Part shown: positions 53,682 through 63,301 of the stretch, piece by piece
Position numbering within the stretch: position 1 is the stretch's first letter
Layout: each line of letters begins with the position of its first letter
Source of the DNA: Bradyrhizobium sp. ISRA430
GTDB lineage: Bacteria; Pseudomonadota; Alphaproteobacteria; Rhizobiales; Xanthobacteraceae
Reading direction: 5' to 3'
NCBI RefSeq assembly: GCF_029909975.1
Contig: NZ_CP094516.1
Location: 8,472,501 to 8,536,500 of the forward strand
DNA: 64,000 nt
Made by a program: the position numbers and the translations under genes
The notes under the pieces: model-generated
Told to the model about the DNA's origin: nothing
Databases searched by the model: none
Seen by the model: only the letters and a program-made list of their open reading frames with translations

Positions 53682-55187
53682 ATGGCCGTCGAAGCCGAAT
53701 TAAAATTCCAGGTTCCTGCGCGTCGCCTCGCGACAATAGCGCAGGGGCGGGTGCCGGGCGGCAAGGCGGGAACGCGCGCCACAAGCGACTTGCTCTCGAC
53801 CTATTTCGATACCACCAAATGCAGGTTGAAGCGGCATGGGTTGACGCTTCGCGTGCGACGGGATGGCCACACGCACGTTCAGACCGTGAAGTCGGCGAAC
53901 GGGGCCGAGTTCGGTCGCGGCGAATGGGAAAGCGAGATAAGGGATGACGTGCCGCACCTCGGCAAGGCCGATGGCACGCCACTGAAGCCGATCGCCTCGA
54001 AAAAGCTGTGCCGCAAGCTGAAGCCGGTCTTCGAGACGTCGGTCCGTCGCATCACGTTGCCGATCCGCACCAGGCGCAGCGAGATCGAACTCGCCATCGA
54101 CCGTGGCCGGATCATTGCCGGACCGCGCTCGAGCCCGATCGCTGAGCTCGAACTCGAGCTCAAGCGCGGCCGCCCTGTGGACCTGTTTCGGATGGCCAAG
54201 ACGCTCGAGCGCAAGTCGCAGGCCGAGCTCGACTTGCGGTCAAAATCTGATCGCGGCTATGCGCTCGCGCGCGGCGAGGAGCATCCGGTCATGTCCGCCG
54301 ACGGCATCATGCTGGATGCCGATATGAGCGCGGACGCCGCATTCAGGATCGTTGCCCGCGCGACCGCGCGCCATTTCTCCGGCAACGCCAACGCCGTACG
54401 CCGCGGGGATGCGGAAGGTATTCACCAGATGCGGGTGGGCCTGCGGCGTCTGCGCGCGGCCATCTCGTTGTTCTCTGGAATCCTGTCGCGAACGGGTCGC
54501 GAAAAGGCCAAGACGGATCTGAAGTGGCTGTCGAACGAGCTCGCGCCTGCGCGTGAGATCGACGTGTTCGTGAAGGACAATATCGAGCCGGCTAGCCGCG
54601 ATGCGCTGCTGCGCCGCGGCGGCAAAGCGATCAGACAGGAGTTTTCGGAGCGGCGGGAGCGGGCCTTCGAGCGTGCGAGGAAAGCGGTCTGTTCGGAGCG
54701 ATTTCGCGCGCTGCTGATCGATACGTTGCAGTGGATCGAATCCGGCTCAACGATCGCACCGGACCAGGGCAAGACACGAATCGGAAAATTCGCGCGCGAC
54801 GTGCTCCATCGCCGCATCAAGAAGGTCCGCAAGGATGGCCGGCATCTCGACCGGATGTCCGCGCGGGAGCGGCACAAGTTCCGGATCGGGATCAAGAAGC
54901 TCAGATACGCGATCGAGTTTTTCGAGAGCCTGTTCGCGGATAAAGGCGAGCAGAAGCAGCTCGCGCGCCTGTCGAAACATATGAAGAATATCCAGGATGC
55001 TTTGGGCTCGCTGAACGACTTCGTCGCCCATCACGAGATGGCCGTCGATGCCGCACTTCATGCGCCACGCCGCAACGGCAGAGCCGGCGCCTTTGCTTCG
55101 GGCGTGATCGTCGGTCGCGAGGATCGGGCCGTGAAGCCGCTGATGGCGACCGCAGCACGCGAGGTGCGGGCGCTCGAAAAATTCTGA
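53682..55187 (+). CDS. CYTH and CHAD domain protein
   Basis: The 501-residue protein has an N-terminal CYTH domain (about residues 1-200) with the E-x-E-x-K motif in VEAELKF, typical of triphosphate-tunnel enzymes. The CHAD helical domain follows (about 220-490), rich in Arg, Lys and conserved histidines, with IHQMRVGLRRLRAAI and ERHKFRIGIKKLRYAIEFFE. CHAD domains bind polyphosphate, so a role in polyphosphate or triphosphate metabolism is likely. The ATG at 53682 follows GGAGG; upstream in-frame sequence is repeat DNA. Confidence 0.9.
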   Translation: MAVEAELKFQVPARRLATIAQGRVPGGKAGTRATSDLLSTYFDTTKCRLKRHGLTLRVRRDGHTHVQTVKSANGAEFGRGEWESEIRDDVPHLGKADGTPLKPIASKKLCRKLKPVFETSVRRITLPIRTRRSEIELAIDRGRIIAGPRSSPIAELELELKRGRPVDLFRMAKTLERKSQAELDLRSKSDRGYALARGEEHPVMSADGIMLDADMSADAAFRIVARATARHFSGNANAVRRGDAEGIHQMRVGLRRLRAAISLFSGILSRTGREKAKTDLKWLSNELAPAREIDVFVKDNIEPASRDALLRRGGKAIRQEFSERRERAFERARKAVCSERFRALLIDTLQWIESGSTIAPDQGKTRIGKFARDVLHRRIKKVRKDGRHLDRMSARERHKFRIGIKKLRYAIEFFESLFADKGEQKQLARLSKHMKNIQDALGSLNDFVAHHEMAVDAALHAPRRNGRAGAFASGVIVGREDRAVKPLMATAAREVRALEKF

Positions 55188-55308
55188 CGTGCGCCAGCGC
55201 GCGTCATTGCTGCGTGGTGCGGCCGCAACGAAGCGGAGCAGACGTTTTTCCGCGCCAATGTTTCCGGACAGTGTCGAGGCCGTCGCGTGACGACGCGCGG
55301 ATTGTGCC

Positions 55309-56514
55309 TTACGCGCCAAGCTTCGACTCTCGCACCACTGCGTCCGCACGGCGATGCAAGTCCGGGTTGAGCGCAAGTCCGAGGCCGGGTGCAGTCGGCG
55401 CGGATACGATGCCGTTGTTTACAATCGGAAGCGCGGTGACGAGATCGCGATACCAGGTCGACAGCGTCGCACGAACCACCTCCTGGAAGATCGCGGTCGG
55501 CGCATGCAACGCCAAGTGCAGGCCCGCCATCAGCGCCACCGGTCCCGTGCAATCGTGCGGAGCGAGCGGCTTGTTGTAAGACTCGGCAAGGGCGGCGATC
55601 TTGCGCGTTTCGCTCAATCCGCCGCACCAGGCGATATCGAGCATGACCACGTCGATGGCATCGGCCGCGAGCAGATTGCGGAAGCTCGCCGCGCCGGCCA
55701 GCGTCTCGCTGCCGCAGATCGGCGTCTTGACGCGGCGCCTGAGGTCGGCAAGGCCCTGCACGTCGTCCATCTTGCCAAGCGGATCCTCGACCCAGAACAC
55801 GCCGTAATCTTCCAGCGCACGGCAGATGCGCTCGGCGGTGTGCGCGCCCCACAGGCTGTGCAGCTCACACATGATCTCGATGCGATCGCCGACGGCGGCG
55901 CGAATCTTACGGAACGGTTCGAGACCGGTGTTGAGGTCGGCGAGCGAAATCGAATGGCCGCCATTGGCGGCAAAGGGATCGAACGGCCAGATCTTCATCG
56001 CGCCAAAGCCTTCGCTGACGAGGCTTTCGGCGAGCGCGCCGGCGTCGCGCATGAAGGCGATCTGGTCGTCATAGGGGCCGAGCGCGGCATCCTCAGCGCC
56101 GATCTCGCGGCGCTTGGCGCTCTTGGTGTTGTAGGCATAGCCGGCGCAGGTGTTGTAGGCACGGATCTCGAGCCGGCTCGCGCCGCCGAGCGCCTCGTGC
56201 ACGGGAATGCCGTGGCGCTGGCCCTTGATGTCCCACAGCGCGATGTCAATGGCGCTAGCGGCGCGCACCTCGGCGCTGACGCTGTGGAAGCCGAGATACG
56301 GCGTCAGCAATTGGCGCGAGATCGCCTCGATCCGGCGGGAATCCTGGCCGAGCAGCAGGGGCGCGGCGAGCTCATGTACGGCGGCTTCGACGGCCTGCGC
56401 GCCGCGGAAGCTCTCGCCTAAGCCGGTCAGTCCTTCGTCGGTCTCGATCTCGACCCAGATCAGGTTCGGCCGCTCATCGATGCGGATGGTGCGCAGGGTC
56501 GTGATGCGGGACAT
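55309..56514 (-). CDS. Enolase-superfamily enzyme, mandelate racemase/muconate lactonizing type
   Basis: The 401-residue sugar-acid dehydratase-like protein has the MR-type active site: MKIWPFD near residue 178, the first metal ligands in IMCELHSLW, the EDP motif, the third ligand in CGSETL, and the catalytic histidine in LAPHDCTGP. The histidine base and the KIW variant of KxK place it in the mandelate racemase subgroup. It sits next to garD, same strand, in a sugar-diacid locus, so a dehydratase or epimerase of a related acid sugar is likely. The specific substrate is not recognised. Confidence 0.85.
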   Translation of the reverse strand: MSRITTLRTIRIDERPNLIWVEIETDEGLTGLGESFRGAQAVEAAVHELAAPLLLGQDSRRIEAISRQLLTPYLGFHSVSAEVRAASAIDIALWDIKGQRHGIPVHEALGGASRLEIRAYNTCAGYAYNTKSAKRREIGAEDAALGPYDDQIAFMRDAGALAESLVSEGFGAMKIWPFDPFAANGGHSISLADLNTGLEPFRKIRAAVGDRIEIMCELHSLWGAHTAERICRALEDYGVFWVEDPLGKMDDVQGLADLRRRVKTPICGSETLAGAASFRNLLAADAIDVVMLDIAWCGGLSETRKIAALAESYNKPLAPHDCTGPVALMAGLHLALHAPTAIFQEVVRATLSTWYRDLVTALPIVNNGIVSAPTAPGLGLALNPDLHRRADAVVRESKLGA

Positions 56515-56555
56515 TCAGGAGTCCTCTTGGTCTTAAAGCGCGATTATCGTGAGCT

Positions 56556-56694
56556 GTCATTCCGGGGCGACGCGTAAGCGTCGAGCCCGGAATCCATAAC
56601 CACGAACTGGGGATATGGATTCCGGACCTGCGTCGGAGCCTGTCATCGGGCCGGCCGAAGGCCGGACCCGGTGGGCGCATCCCGGAATGACGAC
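56556..56694. repeat. Palindromic dispersed repeat, about 140 bp
   Basis: Ends read GTCATTCCGGGGCG and CATCCCGGAATGACGAC, an imperfect terminal inverted repeat. Inside, GGAATCCATA and TATGGATTCC make a ten-base stem. A related left end appears at about 25660. It lies in the gap between the enolase-superfamily gene and garD. Confidence 0.7.
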
Positions 56695-56706
56695 GGGAAG
56701 ATACAA

Positions 56707-58248
56707 CTAGGTCACCGGAGCTGGATTGAACAATGTGAGATCGTTGTGGATGCCCCAGCGGTCCGACCAGGGCTTGGTGCGGCCGCTGGCGACGTCGAGG
56801 ATCAGGCGGAACAGGTCCCAGCCGGTTTCCTCGATGGTCTTCTCGCCGGTGGCGATGCGGCCCGCATCGAAGTCGATCAGGTCCTTCCAGCGCCGCGCAA
56901 GCTCGCTGCGGGTTGCGACCTTGATCACGGGTGCAGCGGCAAGGCCGTAGGGCGTGCCGCGGCCGGTGGTGAACACCTGCAGCGTCATGCCAGAGGCAAG
57001 CTGGAGCGTGCCACAGATGAAATCGGACGCCGGCGTTGCCGCGAACAGCATGCCCTTCTGCGTCGCCTTCTCGCCGGGCGAGAGCACGCCGGTGATGGCA
57101 CTTGATCCGGACTTGACGATCGAGCCGAGCGACTTCTCGACGATGTTGGCGAGCCCGCCCTTCTTGTTGCCGGGCGTGGTGTTGGCGCTGCGGTCGGCGC
57201 CGCCGCGGGCGAGATAGGAATCGTACCAGGCCATCTCGCGCACCAGCGCGCGGCCGACATCCTCGTTGATGGCACGGCGGGTGAGGAGCTGGATGGCGTC
57301 GCGCACCTCCGTGACCTCGGAGAACATCACGGTGGCGCCGGCGCGCACCAGAAGGTCGGCGGCGAAGCCGACGGCGGGGTTCGCGGTGACGCCGGAGAAG
57401 GCGTCGCTGCCGCCGCATTGCAGGCCGATGACGAGGTCGGAAGCCGGGCAGGTCTCGCGCTTGCGCGTGTTGAGGACTTTCAGCCGCGCCTCGGCCTGGG
57501 TCGTGATCGCATCGACGATCGCGCCGAAGCCATCGAAGGCCTCGTCCTGCATGCGGACGATGGCGTCGCCCACGCCTTCCGGCACCAGCCGTTCGGGCGC
57601 GAGCTTCTCGCAGCCGAGGCCGACGACGAGGATCTCGCCACCGAAGTTCGGATTGAGCGCGAGGTTCTGCAGCGTGCGGATCGGCACGACCGCGTCGGGC
57701 GCGGTGATCGCGACGCCGCAGCCATAGGCATGGGTGAGGGGAACGACGTCGTCGACGTTCGGATATTTCGGCAGCAGCTCGGTGCGGATGCGCTTCACAG
57801 CATATTCCATCGTGCCCTTGACGCATTGCACGGAGGAGGAGATGCCGAGGATGTTCTTGGTTCCGACCGAGCCGTCGGGATTGCGATAGCCCTCGAATGT
57901 GTAGCCTTCGAGCGGCGGCAGCGGAGCGGGGACGGCGGTGGAGATCTCCAGCTTGTCGAGCGGTGGCGCCTCCGGCATGCGGATGCTTGCCTCATCGACC
58001 CATTCGCCGGCGAGGATTGGCGCCAGCGCGTAGCCGATCACCTCGCCATAGCGGATGATCGGCGCGCCTTCCGCAATATCGACCAGCGCCGTCTTGTGCC
58101 CCTGCGGCACGAAAGCGCGCAGCGTGAGCCCGCAGGCGAAGCGGGAGCCGGCGGGAAGCCCGAAATCATTGACCACGATCGCGACGTTGTCGCGCTCGTT
58201 GAGCTTGATGTAGCGGGGCTGCTCTTTCGCCGCGATGTCCTGGTCCAT
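56707..58248 (-). CDS. garD: Galactarate dehydratase (UxaA/GarD family)
   Basis: The 513-residue iron-dependent dehydratase converts galactarate to 5-dehydro-4-deoxyglucarate. The N-terminal SAF domain (about residues 1-90; [15 protein letters not shown]) is followed by the large C-terminal UxaA domain with [28 protein letters not shown] and the metal-binding cysteines. The length matches GarD (about 520) rather than the slightly shorter altronate dehydratase, and gudD and kdgD nearby support galactarate. Altronate dehydratase is the alternative. Confidence 0.86.
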   Translation of the reverse strand: MDQDIAAKEQPRYIKLNERDNVAIVVNDFGLPAGSRFACGLTLRAFVPQGHKTALVDIAEGAPIIRYGEVIGYALAPILAGEWVDEASIRMPEAPPLDKLEISTAVPAPLPPLEGYTFEGYRNPDGSVGTKNILGISSSVQCVKGTMEYAVKRIRTELLPKYPNVDDVVPLTHAYGCGVAITAPDAVVPIRTLQNLALNPNFGGEILVVGLGCEKLAPERLVPEGVGDAIVRMQDEAFDGFGAIVDAITTQAEARLKVLNTRKRETCPASDLVIGLQCGGSDAFSGVTANPAVGFAADLLVRAGATVMFSEVTEVRDAIQLLTRRAINEDVGRALVREMAWYDSYLARGGADRSANTTPGNKKGGLANIVEKSLGSIVKSGSSAITGVLSPGEKATQKGMLFAATPASDFICGTLQLASGMTLQVFTTGRGTPYGLAAAPVIKVATRSELARRWKDLIDFDAGRIATGEKTIEETGWDLFRLILDVASGRTKPWSDRWGIHNDLTLFNPAPVT

Positions 58249-58271
58249 GCGCTTTCCTCAAGAACAGAATT

Positions 58272-58356
58272 GTAGGGTGGGTTAGCCGAAGGCGTAACCC
58301 ACCATGCTTCATGCGTTGTGGCCGAGGTGGGTTACGCTGACGCGAACCCACCCTAC
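58272..58356. repeat. Short inverted repeat with perfect 12-bp ends
   Basis: GTAGGGTGGGTT (58272-58283) and AACCCACCCTAC (58345-58356) are perfect reverse complements. Between them are further matching pieces (GGCGTAACCCACC and GGTGGGTTACGC). It fills the gap between garD and the aldehyde dehydrogenase gene and looks like a miniature palindromic element. Confidence 0.75.
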
Positions 58357-58368
58357 GGTGTTGGCCTA

Positions 58369-59817
58369 TCAGCCGGGATTCGTGTAGGCGGTCTTCACCG
58401 CGGTGTAGAACTCGCGGGCGTAGGAACCCTGCTCGCGGGCGCCATAGCTCGAACCCTTCCGGCCGCCGAACGGCACGTGATAGTCGACGCCGGCGGTCGG
58501 CAGGTTGACCATCACCATGCCGGCCTCGCTGTTGCGCTTGTAGTGCGTGGCGTATTTCAGGCTGGTGGTGCAGATGCCGGAGGCGAGGCCGAACTCGGTG
58601 TCGTTGGAGATCGCGAGCGCCTCCTCGTAATTCTTGGCGCGGATGACGGTGGCAACCGGACCGAAGATTTCCTCACGCGCGATGCGCATGTTGTTGTTGG
58701 CTTCCGTGAACAGCGCCGGCTGGAGGTAGTAGCCGGGCGTCTCGCGGTTCAGCAGCTCGCCGCCCCAGGCGAGCGTGGCGCCTTCGTCCTGGCCGATCTT
58801 GAGATAGCGCAGGTCCTGGTCGAGCTGGCTCTGGTCGACCACGGGGCCGATATGCACGCCGGCCTTGAGCGCATCATCGACCGACAGCCCCTTCATGCGC
58901 TCGGTCATCGCCGCGACGAAGCGGTCGTGGATGCCTTCGGTGACGATCAGGCGGGAGGAGGCGGTGCAGCGCTGGCCGGTGGAGAAATAGGCGCCGTTGA
59001 CGGCGACTTCGACCGCAGTCTTGAGATCCGCATCGTCGAGCACGACCAGCGGATTTTTGCCGCCCATCTCGAGCTGGAATTTCTTCATGGGGTTCGACAG
59101 TACGCAGGCCTGCGCGATCTTGCGACCCGTCTGCACCGAACCGGTGAAGGAGATCGCGGCGACGTCGGGATGCTCGAGCAGGGTCTGGCCGACCACGGAG
59201 CCGGAGCCGACGACGAGGTTGAACACGCCGGCCGGAATTCCGGAGCGGGTGATGATCTCGGAGAGCGCATGCGCAGAGCCCGGTACGAGCTCGGCGGGCT
59301 TGAACACGACGGTATTGCCGTAGCACAGCGCGGGTGCGATCTTCCAGGCGGGGATCGCGATCGGGAAATTCCAGGGAGTGATCATGCCGACGACGCCGAC
59401 CGCCTCGCGGGTGATTTCGACTTCGAGTCCGGGACGGACGGATGCGCCCTTCTCGCCGGTCAGCCGCAGTGCTTCGCCGGCAAAGAATGCGAAGATCTGA
59501 CCGGCGCGCGCGACCTCGCCGATGCCTTCAGGCAGCGTCTTGCCTTCCTCGCGGGCGAGCAGGCGGCCAAGTTCCTCCTTGCGGGCGAGGATTTCGGTTG
59601 AGATCTTGTTCAGCGCGTCATAGCGCTCCTGCGGCGTCGAGCGCGCCCAGGCGGGGAAGGCGGCCTTAGCGGCCGCGATCGCCTTCTCGGTCTGCGCCTT
59701 ATCAGCCTTGGCGTATTCGCCGACGAGATCGTTGGTGTTGGAGGGGTTGATGTTCCTGGTGACGCCGGAGCCATCGACCCATTCGCCACCGATGAAGTTC
59801 TTCAGGATCGCAGTCAT
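58369..59817 (-). CDS. Aldehyde dehydrogenase, probable 2,5-dioxovalerate (alpha-ketoglutarate semialdehyde) dehydrogenase
   Basis: The 482-residue NAD(P)-dependent enzyme has the catalytic cysteine in FSTGQRCTASSRLIV, the general-base glutamate in LEMGGKNPLVVLDDAD and the NAD-binding ITPWNFPIAIPAWK. In the glucarate/galactarate route it would oxidise 2,5-dioxovalerate, the product of KdgD, to 2-oxoglutarate. The assignment is by operon context; family motifs alone only say aldehyde dehydrogenase. It lies 18 bp downstream of gudD on the same strand. Confidence 0.88.
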   Translation of the reverse strand: MTAILKNFIGGEWVDGSGVTRNINPSNTNDLVGEYAKADKAQTEKAIAAAKAAFPAWARSTPQERYDALNKISTEILARKEELGRLLAREEGKTLPEGIGEVARAGQIFAFFAGEALRLTGEKGASVRPGLEVEITREAVGVVGMITPWNFPIAIPAWKIAPALCYGNTVVFKPAELVPGSAHALSEIITRSGIPAGVFNLVVGSGSVVGQTLLEHPDVAAISFTGSVQTGRKIAQACVLSNPMKKFQLEMGGKNPLVVLDDADLKTAVEVAVNGAYFSTGQRCTASSRLIVTEGIHDRFVAAMTERMKGLSVDDALKAGVHIGPVVDQSQLDQDLRYLKIGQDEGATLAWGGELLNRETPGYYLQPALFTEANNNMRIAREEIFGPVATVIRAKNYEEALAISNDTEFGLASGICTTSLKYATHYKRNSEAGMVMVNLPTAGVDYHVPFGGRKGSSYGAREQGSYAREFYTAVKTAYTNPG

Positions 59818-59835
59818 CGCTTCCTCCAGGGTTTC

Positions 59836-61179
59836 TTAACGCACTAGGCAGGGACGCTTGTCGTCAAAGGTCCAGCCGGGGATCAGGTCCTGCATGGCAA
59901 TAGCGTCATCGCGGGCGCCAAGTCCATGCTGCTTGTAGAGCTCATGCGCGGCGTCGATAGCTGCCCGGTCAATTTCGACGCCAAGGCCGGGACGATCGGG
60001 CACGGCAATCTGGCCGCCCTTGATCTGGAGCGGCTCCTTGGTCAGCGCCTGGCCATCCTGCCAGATCCAGTGGGTATCGATCGCGGTGACCTTGCCAGGA
60101 GCGGCGGCGCCGACATGGGTGAACATGGCGAGCGAAATGTCAAAGTGGTTGTTGGAGTGCGAGCCCCAGGTCAGGCCGTTGTCACGGCAGGTCTGGGCAA
60201 CGCGCACCGAGCCTTGCATCGTCCAGAAATGGGGGTCAGCGAGCGGAATGTCCACCGCCCCTAAGCGCAGCGCGTGGGAGAGCTGCCGCCAGTCGGTCGC
60301 GATCATGTTGGTCGCGGTCGGCAGCCCGGTGGCGCGGCGGAACTCGGCCATGATCTCGCGGCCGGAGAAGCCCGCTTCGGCGCCGCAGGGATCCTCCGCA
60401 TAGGCGAGGATGCCGTGCATGTCCTTGCAGAGCCGGATCGCCTCGTCGAGCGACCAGGCGCCGTTCGGGTCCAGCGTGACGCGCGCCTTGGGGAAGCGCT
60501 TGGCGATGGCGGTGACGGCCTCGATCTCCTGCTCGCCGCGCAGCACGCCGCCCTTCAGCTTGAAGTCGGCGAAGCCGTAGTGGTCGTGGGTGGCCTCCGC
60601 GAGCCGCACCACTGTCTCCGGCGTCATTGCTTCCCGATGGCGGAGATTGAACCATTCGGGTTTGCCGGTCTCGCCCTTAACGTAATCGAGCTTGCTCTTG
60701 TTGATGTCGCCGACGAAGAAGAGATAGCCGAGCGTCTTGACGCTCTTGCGCTGCTGGCCTTCGCCGAGCAGCGCCGCAACGGGCAGGCCGAGATGCTGGC
60801 CGAGCAGATCGAGCAGCGCGGATTCCACGGCTGTAACGGCATGGATCATGACTCGCAGGTCGAACGTCTGCTTGCCGCGGCCGCCGGCGTCCCGGTCGGC
60901 AAAGGCCGTGTGGATGTCGGCAAGAATGTTGTTCAGGGCGCCGATGGTCTTGCCGATCACGAGATCGCGCGCGTCCTGCAGCGTCTGCCAGATTTTTTGC
61001 CCGCCCGGCACCTCGCCGACGCCGGTGTGACCGGAGTTGTCGGTGAGGATGACGATGTTGCGGGTGAAGAACGGTGCATGCGCGCCGCTTAAGTTGAGGA
61101 GCATGCTGTCGCGGCCCGCGACCGGAATCACCTGCATCGACGTGACGACTGGTGCGCCGGAGATTCCGCTCTCGACCAT
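59836..61179 (-). CDS. gudD: Glucarate dehydratase
   Basis: The 447-residue enolase-superfamily enzyme dehydrates D-glucarate to 5-dehydro-4-deoxyglucarate. It shows the acid/base lysine motif FKLKGG, metal ligands in [19 protein letters not shown] and TNMIATD, and the histidine-bearing [13 protein letters not shown], which is the glucarate dehydratase pattern. Length equals GudD of Escherichia coli (446). It is followed at once by the aldehyde dehydrogenase and preceded by kdgD with a 24-bp gap. Confidence 0.93.
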   Translation of the reverse strand: MVESGISGAPVVTSMQVIPVAGRDSMLLNLSGAHAPFFTRNIVILTDNSGHTGVGEVPGGQKIWQTLQDARDLVIGKTIGALNNILADIHTAFADRDAGGRGKQTFDLRVMIHAVTAVESALLDLLGQHLGLPVAALLGEGQQRKSVKTLGYLFFVGDINKSKLDYVKGETGKPEWFNLRHREAMTPETVVRLAEATHDHYGFADFKLKGGVLRGEQEIEAVTAIAKRFPKARVTLDPNGAWSLDEAIRLCKDMHGILAYAEDPCGAEAGFSGREIMAEFRRATGLPTATNMIATDWRQLSHALRLGAVDIPLADPHFWTMQGSVRVAQTCRDNGLTWGSHSNNHFDISLAMFTHVGAAAPGKVTAIDTHWIWQDGQALTKEPLQIKGGQIAVPDRPGLGVEIDRAAIDAAHELYKQHGLGARDDAIAMQDLIPGWTFDDKRPCLVR

Positions 61180-61203
61180 CGGCTGCTCCTCCCTTTTGTG
61201 TCG

Positions 61204-62157
61204 TTATTCTGCCGCTTGTTGTGTCGATCGGATGGCGGGCAGTTTCTCGACCAGCGCGGTCAGTTCCGCAATCTCCTGGCCGGTGAGGTCGGTGAGCGGC
61301 GGGCGGACCGGGCCGGAGTTGCGGCCGATCACCTTCATGCCGGCCTTGATGATCGAGACTGCATAGCCCTTCTTGCGGTTGCGGATCGCGATCAGGGGCA
61401 GGATGAAGTTCTTCAAGCCTGCATGGATCGTCTCATGGTCGCGTTTGCGCACGGCGGCGTAGAATTTGGTCGCGAACTCCGGCACGAAGTTGAACACGGC
61501 CGAGGAGTAGGTCGTCACGCCCATGTCGAGATAGGGCAGCGCGAAAGTTTCCGCCGTCGGCAGGCCGCCGATATAGGTCAGGCGATCGCCGAGCTTGGTG
61601 TAGACGCGGGTCATCAGCTCGATGTCGCCGATGCCGTCCTTGTAGCCGACGAGGTTCGGGCAGCGCTCGGCGAGACGCGCCAGCGTATCGGGCTGCAGGA
61701 TGGCATTGTCGCGGTTGTAGACGACGACGCCGATCTTCACGGCGGCGCAGACCGCCTCGACATGGGCGGCAAGGCCGTCCTGCTCGGAATGTGTGAGATA
61801 GGGCGGCAGCAAGAGCAGGCCGTCAGCGCCTGCCTTCTCCGCACCGATCGCGATCTCGCGCGCGATCGCAGTGCCGTAGCCGGTGCCGGCGAGCACCGGC
61901 ACGCGGCCCTTGGTCTCTTCGACAGCGACCTTCACCACTTGCGGAACTTCGGTCGGCGTCAGTGAGAAGAACTCGCCGGTGCCGCCGGCGGCGAACAGAC
62001 CCGCGACGTCGTAGCCGCAGAGCCAGTCCATGTTGGCACGGTAGGTGGTCTCGTCGAAGGAATAGTCAGCCTTGAAGGGCGTGACGGGGAAGGACAGGAG
62101 GCCAGAGCCGATTGTCTTGGCCATCTCCTGCGGGGTCATCTTGCTCATGGGCGCCAC
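61204..62157 (-). CDS. kdgD: 5-dehydro-4-deoxyglucarate dehydratase
   Basis: The 317-residue DapA-fold enzyme dehydrates and decarboxylates 5-dehydro-4-deoxyglucarate to 2,5-dioxovalerate. It has [14 protein letters not shown] near residues 58-71, the tyrosine in VVYNRDNA and the Schiff-base lysine in VGYKDGIGD near 190. It is first in the kdgD-gudD-dehydrogenase group and the entry point shared by glucarate and galactarate. The LysR gene lies 116 bp upstream on the same strand. Confidence 0.92.
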   Translation of the reverse strand: MAPMSKMTPQEMAKTIGSGLLSFPVTPFKADYSFDETTYRANMDWLCGYDVAGLFAAGGTGEFFSLTPTEVPQVVKVAVEETKGRVPVLAGTGYGTAIAREIAIGAEKAGADGLLLLPPYLTHSEQDGLAAHVEAVCAAVKIGVVVYNRDNAILQPDTLARLAERCPNLVGYKDGIGDIELMTRVYTKLGDRLTYIGGLPTAETFALPYLDMGVTTYSSAVFNFVPEFATKFYAAVRKRDHETIHAGLKNFILPLIAIRNRKKGYAVSIIKAGMKVIGRNSGPVRPPLTDLTGQEIAELTALVEKLPAIRSTQQAAE

Positions 62158-62273
62158 TCCCTTCTCTCATGTTGTGGAGGACGCAACCAAAGCCGCGTCC
62201 ATGCGGCGTTGTTTAAGAGACCGTTCGATGCGCGTCCAAGCCAAAGCCTATATCGACTGATGCGGAATCAGCA

Positions 62274-63179
62274 TCAATCTTCCGCGGTGTCCTGCGAGGC
62301 CAGTTCGCCCGCGATCTTCACCAGGGCCGAGAGCAGCGGGTTCTCGTCGTCGCGGCGCCAGACCATGAACAGCTCCACGGGGACGCGTGTGCGCAGCTTG
62401 AGCGGGCGCAGGCGCACGTCGGAGATCTTCAGGCTCGCAGCCGCGGCCGGCACGATGGCAAGGCCGAGGCCGGCACGAACCATAGCGAGGATCGAGTGGA
62501 TCTGACTGAGGTGCTGGACATAGCGCGGCAGGATGTCAGCGCGGGTGAAGAGTGCCACCAAGAGGTCGTGGAAGTAGCGGCTCTCATAAGGCGAGTACAT
62601 CACGAAGGGCTGGTCGTCGAAATCTTTGATGGTGATGTTCTCGGCATTCGCCAGCGGATGCTTCTTCGGGATCGCGGCGAGCAGCGGCTCGGCGACGACG
62701 CGGCGGCTGGTGAGCTCCGGGCGCGCGATCGGCGGCCGCAACAGGCCGGCATCGATCTGGCCCGAGGTCAGCGCCTCGAACTGGTCGCCAGAGACCATCT
62801 CCTTCAACGAGAAATCGACCTCGGGCAATTTCGCGCGGCAGGCCGCGATGAGCTCGGGGAGGAAGCCGTAGGCGGCGGCCGCGGTGAAGCCGATCTTCAG
62901 CGAGCCGGTCTTGCCGAGCGCGATGCGGCGGGCGACCTGCGAAGCGCTCTCTGCAAGCTTGAGGATGCGCTGCGCCTCCGGCAGGAAGCTGCGCCCGGCC
63001 GGCGTCAGCCGCACCGAGCGGCTGGTGCGCTCCAGAAGCGGCGCATCGATGATGTGCTCGAGCACCTGGATCTGCCTGGATAGCGGCGGCTGGGTCATGT
63101 TCAGCCGCGCGGCGGCGCGGCCGAAATGCAATTCCTCCGCCACTGTGACGAAGCAGCGGAGTTGGTTGAGGTCGAACAT
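62274..63179 (-). CDS. LysR-family transcriptional regulator
   Basis: The 301-residue regulator has an N-terminal winged helix-turn-helix (residues 1-60; FDLNQLRCFVTVAEELHFGRAAARLN, then PPLSRQIQVLE) and a C-terminal ligand domain. The ATG at 63179 is the family start; the frame runs 16 codons further upstream. The N-terminal AARLNMTQPPLSRQI is typical of the CatR/BenM-like branch. It lies upstream of, and in line with, kdgD, so it probably responds to a glucarate or galactarate pathway intermediate. That target is inferred from position only. Confidence 0.9.
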   Translation of the reverse strand: MFDLNQLRCFVTVAEELHFGRAAARLNMTQPPLSRQIQVLEHIIDAPLLERTSRSVRLTPAGRSFLPEAQRILKLAESASQVARRIALGKTGSLKIGFTAAAAYGFLPELIAACRAKLPEVDFSLKEMVSGDQFEALTSGQIDAGLLRPPIARPELTSRRVVAEPLLAAIPKKHPLANAENITIKDFDDQPFVMYSPYESRYFHDLLVALFTRADILPRYVQHLSQIHSILAMVRAGLGLAIVPAAAASLKISDVRLRPLKLRTRVPVELFMVWRRDDENPLLSALVKIAGELASQDTAED

Positions 63180-63236
63180 CGATACATGCCTTAGATGGAT
63201 AAGGCGTTTCCCCGGCATTTCTAGCATCGATCACCC

Positions 63237-63272
63237 CCAAAACAAAGACGGCGGCTGTGAGGCCGCCGTTGA
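63237..63272 (-). terminator. Intrinsic terminator of the MFS transporter gene
   Basis: ACGGCGGC (63248-63255) pairs with GCCGCCGT (63262-63269). Read on the minus strand, the stem is followed by CTTTGTTTT, downstream of the transporter stop at 63302. Confidence 0.75.
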
Positions 63273-63301
63273 GTTGCCTGGTCAAGCTCCCATGGGAGCC
63301 C

